A DNA stretch of 39,462 nt, taken from assembly GCA_030758115.1 (NCBI GenBank), contig JANREX010000024.1, positions 1 to 39,462 on the forward strand, given 5' to 3'. Position numbers and translations under genes: made by a program. The notes beneath the pieces are model-generated. The model was given only the letters and a program-made list of their open reading frames with translations, searched no databases and was not told where the DNA came from. Below, piece after piece: positions 1 through 8,186 of this stretch. Origin of the DNA: Paracoccaceae bacterium. GTDB taxonomy: Bacteria > Pseudomonadota > Alphaproteobacteria > Rhodobacterales > Rhodobacteraceae. Positions within the stretch are counted from its first letter, which is position 1; every line of letters begins with the position of its first letter.

Positions 1-59
1 TCGAACCCCCGACCCCTTGATTCGTAGTCAAGTACTCTATCCAACTGAGCTACCAGTCC
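1..59 (-). tRNA. tRNA-Arg(ACG), 5' part, cut by window edge
   Basis: Read on the minus strand, a tRNA begins at 59 with acceptor strand GGACTGG, T8-A9, the D-stem GCTC, and an anticodon arm CTTGA / CTACGAA / TCAAG whose loop puts ACG at positions 34-36, so it decodes arginine CGN codons. The variable loop and the T-loop start (GGTTCGA) follow. The 3' acceptor strand and CCA end lie beyond the window. It sits 81 bases downstream of the histidine kinase on the same strand and has its own promoter-like sequence. Confidence 0.95.
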
Positions 60-69
60 GTGGAGGCGG

Positions 70-98
70 GGTTTAGCCCCAAGGTCCGGGCTTGGCAA
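70..98 (-). promoter_or_regulatory. Probable sigma70 promoter of the tRNA-Arg gene
   Basis: On the minus strand TTGCCA (98-93) and TAAACC (75-70) are separated by 17 bases. The -10 box ends 10 bases before the first tRNA nucleotide, as expected for a tRNA with a very short 5' leader. It suggests the tRNA is transcribed independently of the upstream kinase operon. Confidence 0.5.
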
Positions 99-140
99 GG
101 GGCGATTACGGTTTTTTCGCAGCCCCCCGAAAACACTGCG

Positions 141-1520
141 TCAATTCCCCTCCCGCGGCAGGGTGATCAGGAAGGTCGTGCCCTCCGGCCCTGTGCTCTC
201 AAGCTCCAGCCGGCCACCATGGCTGCGGATCAGATCCTGCGCGATCACCAGGCCAAGTCCTGACCCACCCTTGCGCGCCCCACCCTGGAATGGCTGGAAC
301 AGATGCTCGCGGGCCTTTGCCGGCAGACCCGGCCCGGTATCGCTGACACGGATCACCCAAGCCCTGTCCTGGGCTTCGGCCGCGACGCTGATTTCACCGG
401 GCTTGCCCGTCTGCGCAATCGCCTGCCGCGCGTTGCGGACAAGGTTGAAGATCACGCGGAACAGCTGCTCGGGGTCCGCCTGGACGACAAGGGTGCCGGG
501 CACATCCTCGGACAGGCTGACATCGGCATCCCCGACCGCAAGGCGCTCGCTGTCCAGCACATCCGACACGACATCCAGCAACAGCACATCGCGCAGCCGT
601 GGTGCAGGCTCCTCGGCCTTGCCGAAGGCCAGCGTGCTTTCGCACAGATGCACCGCACGGGTGATCGAGTTCACGAGCTTGGGCGCCAGACGCTTGACCG
701 CCGGATCTTCGGACATCTCGATCCGGTCCACGAAAAGCTGGGCCGAGGTCAGCATGTTGCGCAGATCATGGCTGATCTTGGCCACCGCGCCACCCAGTTG
801 CGCCAGTCGCTCCTTTTGCTTGAGCGCGCCGGTCAGCTGGGTCTGCAGGCTTTGCAGCGCATCCTCGGCCTGCCTGAGTTCGGTGATCCCCGAGGTCGGC
901 TGGATGATCCGCCGCCCGTCCTCGGGCGCTTCGGCATAATGGCTCATGGCGCGCGCCACGCGTGCGATGGGCATCACGAGAAGGCGTTGCACCGCCAGAA
1001 ACAGCAGCGTCGCCGTGAAGATCGAAATCACGGCCGACAGGATCAGGATCCGCACGCCATATTCCAGCATGGCGATGCGCAGCGGCCCCGTTTCCATGGT
1101 AACCTCGATCAGCAAGCCCGCCTCGCGGGTGGGGTTGCCGATCACGCGGATCACTTCGGGGGCCTGGTCCAGCAGCTGCCCCAAGGCATCGCCGATCAAT
1201 TCCAGCGCGGGCGGATCACGCAGGTCATAGGTGCGGTCCACCACCTGCGGCATGGGAGAGGCAAGAACCAGCTGCCGCGCCTCGTCGCGGCGCAGCACGA
1301 CGTTGAAGACCTCGGCGTTGCGCAGCAGTTCCTCTTCGAGGTCGGGCGAAATCACCTCGTCGGCCAGCAAGGCCAGACTTGCGATCTGCGCACGCTCAAG
1401 GCGCAGCAGCAGGTAGTCCTCGCGGAACCGCGCCACGGACGGAACGAAAATCAGAACCTCGGCCAGCATCACGAAGATGATGGTCAGGATCAGGAACCGT
1501 CCTGAAAGCGAATGCAACAT
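141..1520 (-). CDS. Membrane sensor histidine kinase with HAMP domain
   Basis: This 459-residue protein is a two-component sensor kinase. A transmembrane helix at about 8-28 and a second at about 154-178 flank an extracytoplasmic region of about 125 residues. A HAMP linker and coiled coil (about 178-245) lead to the dimerisation/phosphoacceptor motif with His251 in KISHDLRN. The ATP-binding domain shows the N box (NLVRNARQAI, N363), the G1 box DTGPGLP (394-400) and the G2 box GGSGLGLV (418-425). All catalytic elements are present, so it should be active. It lies 18 bases after the flavoprotein gene with an AAAGAGG Shine-Dalgarno, so it is probably co-transcribed. No response regulator is encoded in the window, and the ligand is unknown. 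Confidence 0.9.
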   Translation of the reverse strand: MLHSLSGRFLILTIIFVMLAEVLIFVPSVARFREDYLLLRLERAQIASLALLADEVISPDLEEELLRNAEVFNVVLRRDEARQLVLASPMPQVVDRTYDLRDPPALELIGDALGQLLDQAPEVIRVIGNPTREAGLLIEVTMETGPLRIAMLEYGVRILILSAVISIFTATLLFLAVQRLLVMPIARVARAMSHYAEAPEDGRRIIQPTSGITELRQAEDALQSLQTQLTGALKQKERLAQLGGAVAKISHDLRNMLTSAQLFVDRIEMSEDPAVKRLAPKLVNSITRAVHLCESTLAFGKAEEPAPRLRDVLLLDVVSDVLDSERLAVGDADVSLSEDVPGTLVVQADPEQLFRVIFNLVRNARQAIAQTGKPGEISVAAEAQDRAWVIRVSDTGPGLPAKAREHLFQPFQGGARKGGSGLGLVIAQDLIRSHGGRLELESTGPEGTTFLITLPREGN

Positions 1521-1538
1521 CGACGCCTCTTTACTGGG

Positions 1539-2957
1539 TCACGGCAGCCATCTCTGCACAAGCCCGACAACCTTTTTCACCACAGGGTTATCAAACAGTC
1601 GGGGCGAGAAATAGGCCCCTGCCGCGCGTTTGTTGATCTCGGCTATCGTTGGATAGGGTGCCACCATCCCGGCCACCGCCGACATCTTGAGGTTGTTGGC
1701 AATCGCCATGGACCAAAGGGCGATCAACTCGCCCGCCTGATGCCCGACGATGGATACCCCGACCGGGCGGCCCTTGTGGACCATGACCTTGATCAGGCCC
1801 TTGGTTTGCAGGGTGGCGATGGCCCGGTCGTTGTGGTGATAGTCGAAGCGCGCCACCTCAAGCGCGGTGCCATATTGCTGGCGCGCCGCGGCCTCGGTCA
1901 GGCCGACCTGGGCCAGTTCCGGGTCGGTATAGGTGGCCCATGGGATATGGGCGGTTTTCTGCCGGGCGGGCAGGCCGAACAGCGCCTGGCGGATGATGAG
2001 GCCCGCGTGATAGCCCGCGACATGGGTGAATTGCAGCCCGCCCGCGACATCGCCGATGGCAAAGACGCGTTTGTTGGTGGTGCGCATCCGGTCATCGACC
2101 TTGATGCCCTGGCGGGTCGTTTCGATCCCCGCCGCTGCAAGGTTCAGCCTGTCGGTATTCGACTTGCGCCCCACCGCCACCAGAAGATGGCTGCCCTTGA
2201 AGACGCGCCCATCCTTGACCGCAACCTCGATCGCCCCGGATTGGCCACGGACTTCGGCGGCCAGCGCATCCTCGGCGATGGTGATCCCCTCGTGACGCAG
2301 GTGATCCAGCACGATGGCCGCCATTTCGGGATCATCCTTGCCCAGCGCCTTCGCGCCTTCGATCACGGTCACCTCGCAGCCAAGCCGCCGATGGGCCTGC
2401 GCCATTTCCATGCCGATCGGGCCGCCACCGATGATCAACAGGTGATCGGGCTTGTCCCGCAGGTCGAACAGCGTCTCGTTGGTCAGGTATGGCACAGCCT
2501 CGAGGCCGGGAATGGGTGGCACCAGCGGGCTTGATCCGGTCGCGATGACGATCCGCCGCGCGCTGATGGTGTCCTCGCCCGCCTGCACGGTGTTCGGCCC
2601 GGTGAACCGGCCGAAGGCACGGATCACCTTGACGCCCAGCCCCTCGAACCGCTCCTGGCTGTCGACGGGTTCGATCTGCGCGATCACACGCGCGACATGA
2701 TCCTTGGCCGCGGCATAGTCTATCTGCGGGGCGACCGGCGTGATCCCCATCGCAGCACCCGCCGTCATCGCATGGGCGGCATGCCCGGCCGCCAAGAGCG
2801 CCTTGGAGGGCACACAGCCGTAATTCAGGCAATCGCCACCCATCTTGTGACCCTCGAGCAGGATCACCTCTGCCCCCATCTGCACGGCCCCCGCCGCAAC
2901 GGACAGACCGCCCGATCCCGCCCCGATCACCAGGATATCTGTCTTGAGATGCGCCAT
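1539..2957 (-). CDS. MerA-like FAD-dependent pyridine nucleotide-disulfide oxidoreductase
   Basis: This 472-residue class I flavoprotein disulfide reductase has an N-terminal FAD motif (GAGSGG), the redox-active disulfide GGDCLNYGCVPSK near residue 45, an NAD(P)H-binding GGGPIGMEMA motif and the second FAD motif AIGDVAGG. Near the C-terminus the sequence is APYPTIAE, with Tyr where lipoamide dehydrogenase and glutathione reductase have the catalytic His. Mercuric reductases also lack that His. However, it has neither the N-terminal heavy-metal domain nor the C-terminal vicinal cysteines of true MerA (it ends QRWLP). It is therefore a MerA-like reductase of unknown substrate. Its ATG shares one base with the TVP38 stop codon (TGATG), indicating translational coupling. 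Confidence 0.9.
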   Translation of the reverse strand: MAHLKTDILVIGAGSGGLSVAAGAVQMGAEVILLEGHKMGGDCLNYGCVPSKALLAAGHAAHAMTAGAAMGITPVAPQIDYAAAKDHVARVIAQIEPVDSQERFEGLGVKVIRAFGRFTGPNTVQAGEDTISARRIVIATGSSPLVPPIPGLEAVPYLTNETLFDLRDKPDHLLIIGGGPIGMEMAQAHRRLGCEVTVIEGAKALGKDDPEMAAIVLDHLRHEGITIAEDALAAEVRGQSGAIEVAVKDGRVFKGSHLLVAVGRKSNTDRLNLAAAGIETTRQGIKVDDRMRTTNKRVFAIGDVAGGLQFTHVAGYHAGLIIRQALFGLPARQKTAHIPWATYTDPELAQVGLTEAAARQQYGTALEVARFDYHHNDRAIATLQTKGLIKVMVHKGRPVGVSIVGHQAGELIALWSMAIANNLKMSAVAGMVAPYPTIAEINKRAAGAYFSPRLFDNPVVKKVVGLVQRWLP

Positions 2958-3706
2958 CACAAAGCCTTTCCGCGCCGCAGCGCCTTGATCACGATCGGCA
3001 GCAGCGCCAGCAGGCACAGCCCCAGAAGCGGCAGCAGGATCTGCGGCTCGAAGATGATGCCAAGGTTCGGGGTCTCGCCGCGTTCGAAGACCTGCCCCAG
3101 GCCTGCGCCCACCGATGTAAAGACGACGCCGCCCGGAATGATGCCAAGGAAGGTCGAGATCACGAAGCGATTGAGCGGGACGCCCACAAGCGCCGGCACA
3201 AGATTGGCCACGAAAAAGGGAACCGCAGGCACCAGCCGGATCAGGAACAGCATGGACCACTGATTCTCGTCGATGCCGTCCTTGATGCGTTTCACCGCGC
3301 CCTCGCTGCTTTCCATCCGGGCGGCAAGACGCTCGCCCAGGCCCCAACGTGCGGCCAGAAAGATCAGCGAGGCCCCGATGGTGGCGGCCGTGATGTTGAA
3401 CAAGGCACCCGGAAAGGTCGCGAACAGGAACCCGCCTGTCAGCGTGGCGACGGTGGCCCCCGGCAGCGAGAAGGCCACGATCAGCACATAGGCCAGCATG
3501 AACAGCGCGACGGTCGCCGCATAGTTCGCATCCCGAAAGGCCAGCAGGGCCTCGCGGTTGTCGCGCAGCATGTCGAAGGTAAGCGTATCGCGCAAGGTGA
3601 AGGCGCCCACTGCCGCCACCAGCAGGATGACGATCAACGGCATGCGGCGCATCCATCCGTCGGATGTCGCCTCGGATCGGGTCTGATGGTCTGCCTTGTC
3701 GCGCAT
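2957..3706 (-). CDS. TVP38/TMEM64 (DedA-superfamily) membrane protein
   Basis: This 249-residue integral membrane protein has a basic cytoplasmic N-terminus, a first helix at about 22-38 and several further hydrophobic segments. The SNARE-associated/VTT-type core is recognisable: the glycine-rich GATVATLTGGFLFAT region, a conserved LVPAVPFFVANLVPALVGV stretch and FLGIIPGGVVFTSVGAGLG. Family members are linked to lipid or small-molecule handling at the membrane, but the exact substrate is not known. It is the first gene of the operon and its stop codon overlaps the flavoprotein start. Fusion or pairing of this family with flavoprotein reductases is common in bacteria (recollection), so a joint function is plausible. 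Confidence 0.88.
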   Translation of the reverse strand: MRDKADHQTRSEATSDGWMRRMPLIVILLVAAVGAFTLRDTLTFDMLRDNREALLAFRDANYAATVALFMLAYVLIVAFSLPGATVATLTGGFLFATFPGALFNITAATIGASLIFLAARWGLGERLAARMESSEGAVKRIKDGIDENQWSMLFLIRLVPAVPFFVANLVPALVGVPLNRFVISTFLGIIPGGVVFTSVGAGLGQVFERGETPNLGIIFEPQILLPLLGLCLLALLPIVIKALRRGKAL

Positions 3707-3929
3707 CGTGTTCTGTCCTTTTTGTCTCTGGTCGCCAAGATGCGCATATGGGCCCGGTTTTGACAGGCTTTTGCACCTGCCTCACGCGCGCTTGATCCGG
3801 GGTGACGAAAGCCGTGAAAATCTGCGGTCTTTGGCAAGGAACTGAAACATTTCAGGCCCTCCAGCGCCGATCCAGCCCGGCAGATGGCGTTTTTTGTTGC
3901 AAAACCGCGCGAAAACCGGCGGGCACGGT
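3707..3929. other. Divergent intergenic region, no gene seen
   Basis: This is the left part of the 320-base gap between the TVP38 operon (leftward) and rpmH (rightward). It should hold the leftward operon's promoter, but I see no convincing -35/-10 pair for it. No DnaA-box-like 9-mers of the TTATCCACA type were seen, so there is no support for a replication origin beside rpmH here. Confidence 0.5.
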
Positions 3930-3958
3930 TTGACTTGGGCAAAACCCCTGTCTATAGG
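3930..3958 (+). promoter_or_regulatory. Sigma70 promoter of rpmH-rnpA
   Basis: TTGACT (3930-3935) and TATAGG (3953-3958) are separated by exactly 17 bases, and the pair lies 68 bases upstream of the rpmH start. This is the clearest vegetative promoter in the left half of the window and fits a highly expressed ribosomal-protein gene. Confidence 0.7.
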
Positions 3959-4026
3959 ACGGGCTTCGGATATCACGGGCCGGCGCGAATCTCGCGCATA
4001 ATGGCATTTGTTTTGGAGACGGAGCG

Positions 4027-4161
4027 ATGAAACGCACCTTTCAACCCTCGAACCGCGTGCGCAAGAACCGTCACGGCTTTCGTGCGCGCATGGCCACCAA
4101 GAACGGCCGCAAGATCCTGAACGCGCGCCGCGCGCGTGGTCGCAAGGTGCTGAGCGCGTAA
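4027..4161 (+). CDS. rpmH: 50S ribosomal protein L34
   Basis: A 44-residue, very basic protein with the classic L34 sequence: MKRTFQPS at the N-terminus, then [14 protein letters not shown] and a lysine/arginine-rich tail ending VLSA. It binds 23S rRNA in the large subunit. It is preceded by GGAGACGGAGCG, giving a good Shine-Dalgarno. As in most bacteria it precedes rnpA, 22 bases away, so the protein component of RNase P and L34 are made from one transcript. Confidence 0.97.
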   Translation: MKRTFQPSNRVRKNRHGFRARMATKNGRKILNARRARGRKVLSA

Positions 4162-4183
4162 GCGCCCGCACGTTGTTGAAGGC

Positions 4184-4630
4184 ATGACACCGCCGGAGGC
4201 CCCCGAGACTGGCACAACCGCCAGAGCAGGGGAAACGCCACCGGCGGTTTCCGTTTGTCCGCCGCCAGCCGGTGCGTGCCCCGCCATCCATGTGATGAAG
4301 GAACGCGCCGATTTCCTGCGATGCGCCCGCGCCGGTCGGCAAGGCACATCGGGAATGATGGTGCAGGCCCGTCAGCGCCGCAGCGATGAAACGGCCACCG
4401 GCATCCGCGTCGGCTTCACCTGCACCAAGAAGGTCGGCAATGCCGTCGCACGCAATCGCGCAAAGCGCCGCCTGCGTGAGGCGGCGCGCCTTGTACTGCC
4501 CGAACATGGCCGGGACGGGTGGGACTATGTGCTGATCGGTCGGGCCGAGGCGACCGCCGCCCGCCCCTTTGAGGATCTCAAGCGCGACCTTATATCGGCG
4601 CTGAAGAAGCTGCATCAGACCAGGCCATGA
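4184..4630 (+). CDS. rnpA: Ribonuclease P protein component
   Basis: The 148-residue product contains the RnpA signature [13 protein letters not shown] (the RNR box that contacts the RNase P RNA), preceded by [13 protein letters not shown]. With the catalytic RNA it matures the 5' ends of tRNAs. The first roughly 35 residues are proline/alanine-rich and not part of the RnpA fold. This ATG has a GAAGG too close to it for an ideal Shine-Dalgarno, so translation could start further in, at the ATG before KERADF. Roseobacter relatives also carry an N-terminal MTPP-type extension (recollection), which favours the upstream start. The stop overlaps the yidD start by four bases (ATGA). Confidence 0.93.
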   Translation: MTPPEAPETGTTARAGETPPAVSVCPPPAGACPAIHVMKERADFLRCARAGRQGTSGMMVQARQRRSDETATGIRVGFTCTKKVGNAVARNRAKRRLREAARLVLPEHGRDGWDYVLIGRAEATAARPFEDLKRDLISALKKLHQTRP

Positions 4631-4887
4631 CACCGCTTGCCCATCTCGTCGCCCTGCCCATACGGGCTTATCGGCTGATCCTGTCGCCCTGGGTCGGCTT
4701 CAGCTGCCGCTATCAGCCGACATGTTCCGCATATGCGCTTGAGGCGCTGGAAAAGCATGGCGCCATCAAGGGCAGTTGGCTGACGGCGCGCCGGATCGGG
4801 CGCTGCCATCCATGGGGCAGTTCCGGCTATGATCCCGTGCCTGACGGCAAGGGTTGCGGCCATCATCATGACCGCGCCCCGGATTGA
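4627..4887 (+). CDS. yidD: Membrane protein insertion efficiency factor YidD
   Basis: An 86-residue YidD protein with the family core [21 protein letters not shown] and the C-terminal motif [15 protein letters not shown]. YidD is a small membrane-associated protein that assists YidC/Sec-dependent insertion of inner-membrane proteins. It overlaps rnpA by ATGA, the usual rpmH-rnpA-yidD order. In this genome yidC is not immediately next but lies about 3.3 kb downstream on the same strand. Its TGA directly abuts the stop codon of the convergent lipoprotein gene, leaving no intergenic space for a terminator. Confidence 0.95.
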   Translation: MTPLAHLVALPIRAYRLILSPWVGFSCRYQPTCSAYALEALEKHGAIKGSWLTARRIGRCHPWGSSGYDPVPDGKGCGHHHDRAPD

Positions 4888-5412
4888 TCAGCCCTGCTTT
4901 TCGAAGGTGATGATCACCTCGCCGATATCGACGCCGAAGCGTTTCATATAGGCGCGGTTCAGCAGCCGGTCTTCGGTCAGCAACCACATCCAGTCGTCGA
5001 ATGTCACCCGCAGCGTGCCATCCGGCACGGGCAGGTCGATGGTATAGCGCCAGTTGAAGGTATCGCCGCGCTCTTCACCGAAGGCCGTGCCGATCACGCC
5101 GGGCGCGGTGCCTTGCCATGTATCCTCGCCCGTCTTGTCCAGCGTCCAGACACGTTGTTCGGTGCTGCCATCCTCATAGAGGAAATCCTCGACAAGGCGC
5201 AGGGTCCGGCCATCCCATGTGCCGTTGATCTCGACCGCGAAGCGGCGGCGCACGGTGCCGAAAATATCCTGGAACTGGCCATGGGCAACAGTCCTGCCCG
5301 CGAAGAACTCCTCGAGGTTGAGGCTGCGCGTGCTGAGCTTTTCATCCTCAAGCGCCGGTTTGCCGGTGCATCCGGCAAGCCCGATGACCAATAACATCGC
5401 CAAGATCCGCAT
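4888..5412 (-). CDS. DUF3833 family lipoprotein
   Basis: A 174-residue protein beginning [15 protein letters not shown], a lipoprotein signal peptide with the lipidated Cys at residue 15. The rest matches the DUF3833 pattern: [43 protein letters not shown], a DDWMWL segment and a C-terminal [13 protein letters not shown]. The function is unknown, and the protein is presumably anchored on the periplasmic side of a membrane. A longer reading frame extends 19 codons upstream, but the lipoprotein signal fixes the start at 5412. It is the only minus-strand gene between rpmH and engB and runs tail-to-tail against yidD. Confidence 0.88.
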   Translation of the reverse strand: MRILAMLLVIGLAGCTGKPALEDEKLSTRSLNLEEFFAGRTVAHGQFQDIFGTVRRRFAVEINGTWDGRTLRLVEDFLYEDGSTEQRVWTLDKTGEDTWQGTAPGVIGTAFGEERGDTFNWRYTIDLPVPDGTLRVTFDDWMWLLTEDRLLNRAYMKRFGVDIGEVIITFEKQG

Positions 5413-5534
5413 CGTCTTCTCCTGTTGTCTTGCCATGGATACGCGCCAGCGGCCTGAACGGATCGACAAAGCCGCGCAACGCTGGCATTCCGCGCCCCTT
5501 CGCGCTACATGGCACCCAAAGACAGGGCGCAGAC

Positions 5535-6425
5535 ATGCTTGACGATTCCGACGATATCCATCCGCTGTTTCACGGGGCCCCGAAAAGCACCGAGTTCAAG
5601 AAACTGCGCAAACGCATCGTGCAATATACGCGCGAGGCGATCGAACAATACGGCATGATCGAGCGCGATCCCGCCAACCCCGAGGCGCGGCCCCGCTGGC
5701 TGGTCTGCCTGTCGGGTGGCAAGGACAGCTATACCTTGCTGGCGGTTCTGCATGAACTGCAATGGCGCGGCCTGCTGCCCGTCGATCTGCTGGCCTGCAA
5801 CCTGGACCAGGGGCAGCCCGGATTTCCGGCAACCGTTCTTCCCGAATTCCTGGAACGCATGGGCGTGCCGCACCGCATCGAATACCAGGACACCTATTCC
5901 ATCGTGGTCGACAAGGTGCCCGCGGGGCGGACCTATTGCGCGCTGTGCTCGCGCCTGCGCCGGGGCAATCTCTACCGGATCGCGCGCGAGGAAGGATGCT
6001 CGGCCGTGGTGCTGGGCCACCACCGCGATGACATCCTTGAGACCTTCTTCATGAACCTGTTCCACGGCGGCCGCCTGGCCACCATGCCGCCAAAACTGGT
6101 GAACGAAGAAGGGGACCTCTTCGTGCTGCGCCCCCTCGCCCATGTCGCCGAGGACGATTGCGAGCGTTTTGCCCGCGCCATGAATTACCCGATCATCCCC
6201 TGCGATCTGTGCGGGTCGCAGGACGGGCTGCAACGCCAACAGGTCAAGCAGATCCTGGATGGCTGGGAAAAGAACAGCCCCGGCCGCAGGCAGGTGATGT
6301 TCCGTGCGCTGATGAACGCGCGTCCCTCGCATCTTCTGGATCCGGGGTTGTTCGATTTCGCCGGCCTGACCCGCAATTCCGTAAAATTCGACCAAGTCGA
6401 AACGGATCCACCGCGGCTGCGTTAA
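5535..6425 (+). CDS. ttcA: tRNA 2-thiocytidine(32) synthetase TtcA
   Basis: A 296-residue ATP-dependent tRNA thiolase that converts cytidine 32 to 2-thiocytidine in certain tRNAs. It shows the PP-loop SGGKDS (60-65), the CALC pair (Cys135/Cys138) and the later CDLC pair (Cys223/Cys226) that supply ligands for the [4Fe-4S] cluster, plus the family sequences [11 protein letters not shown] and [10 protein letters not shown]. The reading frame is open for 35 further codons upstream, but the family N-terminus and the HPLFH segment support the start at 5535. Some of the tRNAs carrying s2C32 in enterobacteria are arginine tRNAs with ACG-type anticodons (established knowledge). A tRNA-Arg(ACG) gene lies at the left end of this window, though this closeness need not mean anything. 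Confidence 0.93.
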   Translation: MLDDSDDIHPLFHGAPKSTEFKKLRKRIVQYTREAIEQYGMIERDPANPEARPRWLVCLSGGKDSYTLLAVLHELQWRGLLPVDLLACNLDQGQPGFPATVLPEFLERMGVPHRIEYQDTYSIVVDKVPAGRTYCALCSRLRRGNLYRIAREEGCSAVVLGHHRDDILETFFMNLFHGGRLATMPPKLVNEEGDLFVLRPLAHVAEDDCERFARAMNYPIIPCDLCGSQDGLQRQQVKQILDGWEKNSPGRRQVMFRALMNARPSHLLDPGLFDFAGLTRNSVKFDQVETDPPRLR

Positions 6426-6482
6426 ACTTGCCTTGAGAAAAGATGCCTAACTTGCCCTGGGAACAGGACAGGAACATCAGGC

Positions 6483-8027
6483 ATGGGGCAATCCTTCGAA
6501 AAATGGCATGCATGGCTGCGGCGCGCGGGGCGGATCATGCTGTCGGGGCCACAGGCCCTGGCCTTCATGCCCGCAATGGCCCTGGCTGCCTTCTGGATCG
6601 GGGGGGAGGCGTGGTTGATCATCGTGGCGCTTGGGGTGCCGCTGGTCCTTGCCGTCACGGCACGCGGCAAGGGCGGCTGGCCAGATCCGACCGTGGCGGA
6701 CACTTCCCCGCCAGAGGAATCGATGGATGCCCTCAACCGGGCGCTAGATACCGCCTTGTCAGGTGCCGCCAGAACCGGGCGCTCGACGGGATGCATCATG
6801 CTGGCGGTGGACGATCTGCGCGACCTGCTGGACCGGCACGGCCTGGGTGCCACGGAAACGATCATGCTCCGCCTCGCCGCGCGGATCGCATCATCCCTGC
6901 GCGAAGGGGACCGGGTGGTGCGCCTGCCCGGCGGGGAATTCGGGATCGCCATCGCCCCGATGCGCCATCTCGATCTGGAAAGCGCGATCCAGTTGGCCGG
7001 CCGGCTGCAACTCTCGATCGAAGAACCCTTGTCACTGGATGCGACAACCGTCTACCTCTCCTGCTCGGTGGGCTTTTGCCTTGCCTCGCGCAATCCGGGA
7101 CCCGGCAGCGCCGACCTGCTGAATGCAGCCCGCACGGCATTGTCCGACGCACAGCAAAACGGACCTTCCGCCATTCGCGCCTTCAACGACAGGATGCGCT
7201 CGACCCGCGTGCGCGAGGGCCTTCTGGCCGATGAGGCCGCAACCGCCCTTGAGGCCGGACAGATCGTGCCCTGGTTTCAGCCGCAGATTTCCACGGATAC
7301 CGGACAAATCACGGGCTTCGAGGCGCTGGCACGCTGGCAGCACCCGGAACGCGGCCTGATCTCGCCGACCGAATTCCTGCCGGTCCTCGAACAATCCGGA
7401 CAGCTTGAGCGCCTGGGAGAAGTCATGCTCTATCACGCGCTGACCGCGTTGCGGTCCTGGGATGCGGCCGGGTTCGATATTCCGCGTGTCGGGGTGAATT
7501 TCGCGACCGAGGAACTGCACAATCCCAAACTTCTGGACAAGATCCGGTGGGAGCTTGACCGCTTCGACCTGCCCCCCTCGCGCCTGTCGGTCGAAGTGCT
7601 GGAAACTGTCGTGGCGGCAGCCCCTGACGATACGGTGTCCCGCAACATCAACGGTCTGGCGAAACTGGGTTGCGTGATCGACCTTGATGATTTCGGCACG
7701 GGGCATGCCTCCATCTCGTCGATCCGGCGCTTCGCCGTCGCCCGTATCAAGATCGACCGTTCCTTTGTCCTGAAGGTCGACCGCGACCCCGAACAGCAAA
7801 GAATAGTCAACGCGATCCTCACGATGGCGGACCGCCTTGATCTGGATACGCTGGCCGAAGGCGTGGAAACCCTGGGCGAACATGCGATGCTGGCACAGTT
7901 GGGATGCGGCCATGTCCAGGGATTCGGCATTGCCCGCCCGATGCCCTTCGACCAGACAGCCGACTGGATCCGCAACCACAACGCCAAGCTGCAGCAGGCA
8001 CCGGCGATTGGCCGTTCCGCAAGGTGA
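6483..8027 (+). CDS. GGDEF-EAL protein, probable c-di-GMP phosphodiesterase
   Basis: A 514-residue protein with hydrophobic segments at about 24-60 (membrane anchor), a GGDEF domain (about 100-230) and an EAL domain (about 245-500). The GGDEF signature is degenerate: RLPGGEF (PGGEF at 149-153), so cyclase activity is unlikely. The EAL domain keeps the catalytic set: EAL (280-282), Asn339, Glu374, DDFGTG (402-407), Lys423, EGVE (459-462) and Gln479 in QGFGIARPM. I infer that it hydrolyses c-di-GMP, with the GGDEF part acting as a regulatory or GTP-sensing module. It stands between ttcA and yidC on the same strand, 57 bases after ttcA. Confidence 0.9.
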   Translation: MGQSFEKWHAWLRRAGRIMLSGPQALAFMPAMALAAFWIGGEAWLIIVALGVPLVLAVTARGKGGWPDPTVADTSPPEESMDALNRALDTALSGAARTGRSTGCIMLAVDDLRDLLDRHGLGATETIMLRLAARIASSLREGDRVVRLPGGEFGIAIAPMRHLDLESAIQLAGRLQLSIEEPLSLDATTVYLSCSVGFCLASRNPGPGSADLLNAARTALSDAQQNGPSAIRAFNDRMRSTRVREGLLADEAATALEAGQIVPWFQPQISTDTGQITGFEALARWQHPERGLISPTEFLPVLEQSGQLERLGEVMLYHALTALRSWDAAGFDIPRVGVNFATEELHNPKLLDKIRWELDRFDLPPSRLSVEVLETVVAAAPDDTVSRNINGLAKLGCVIDLDDFGTGHASISSIRRFAVARIKIDRSFVLKVDRDPEQQRIVNAILTMADRLDLDTLAEGVETLGEHAMLAQLGCGHVQGFGIARPMPFDQTADWIRNHNAKLQQAPAIGRSAR

Positions 8028-8122
8028 TGCACACAGGGGCATGACCGGTGCGGTATGCCGCCCCGGATCGCCGCAGAGCACGGCGAATGGCCGCAGAGTA
8101 CCGGGTTTTTCCCATAATCCGC

Positions 8123-8151
8123 TTGACCTTTCGGCTCGCACTCTGTTGAAC
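8123..8151 (+). promoter_or_regulatory. Possible promoter of the yidC operon
   Basis: TTGACC (8123-8128) is followed after 17 bases by TTGAAC (8146-8151), about 35 bases before the yidC start, in the 159-base gap after the EAL gene. The -35 box is good but the -10 box matches the consensus poorly, so this is tentative. Confidence 0.3.
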
Positions 8152-8186
8152 CTGCCTCACTCAGACAGGACTGGCGGGAGCCCCCG

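Noticed and set aside
1-140. tRNA-associated integrative element
   Set aside because: No integrase, att repeat or foreign genes are visible next to the tRNA in this window; the element could only lie outside it.
303-1505. Long open frame antisense to the histidine kinase
   Set aside because: GC-rich DNA keeps the opposite strand open; the translation is low-complexity (rich in R, Q, H, G) with no domain, while the minus strand encodes a complete kinase.
1539-2957. True mercuric reductase / mer operon
   Set aside because: No HMA domain, no C-terminal vicinal cysteines, and no merR, merT or merP nearby.
2958-3785. N-terminal extension of the flavoprotein in frame upstream to 3785
   Set aside because: That region encodes the TVP38 protein in another frame; the flavoprotein FAD motif begins right after the ATG at 2957.
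3707-4026. Replication origin near rpmH
   Set aside because: No DnaA-box clusters and no dnaA/dnaN or gidA neighbours; only a normal rpmH promoter.
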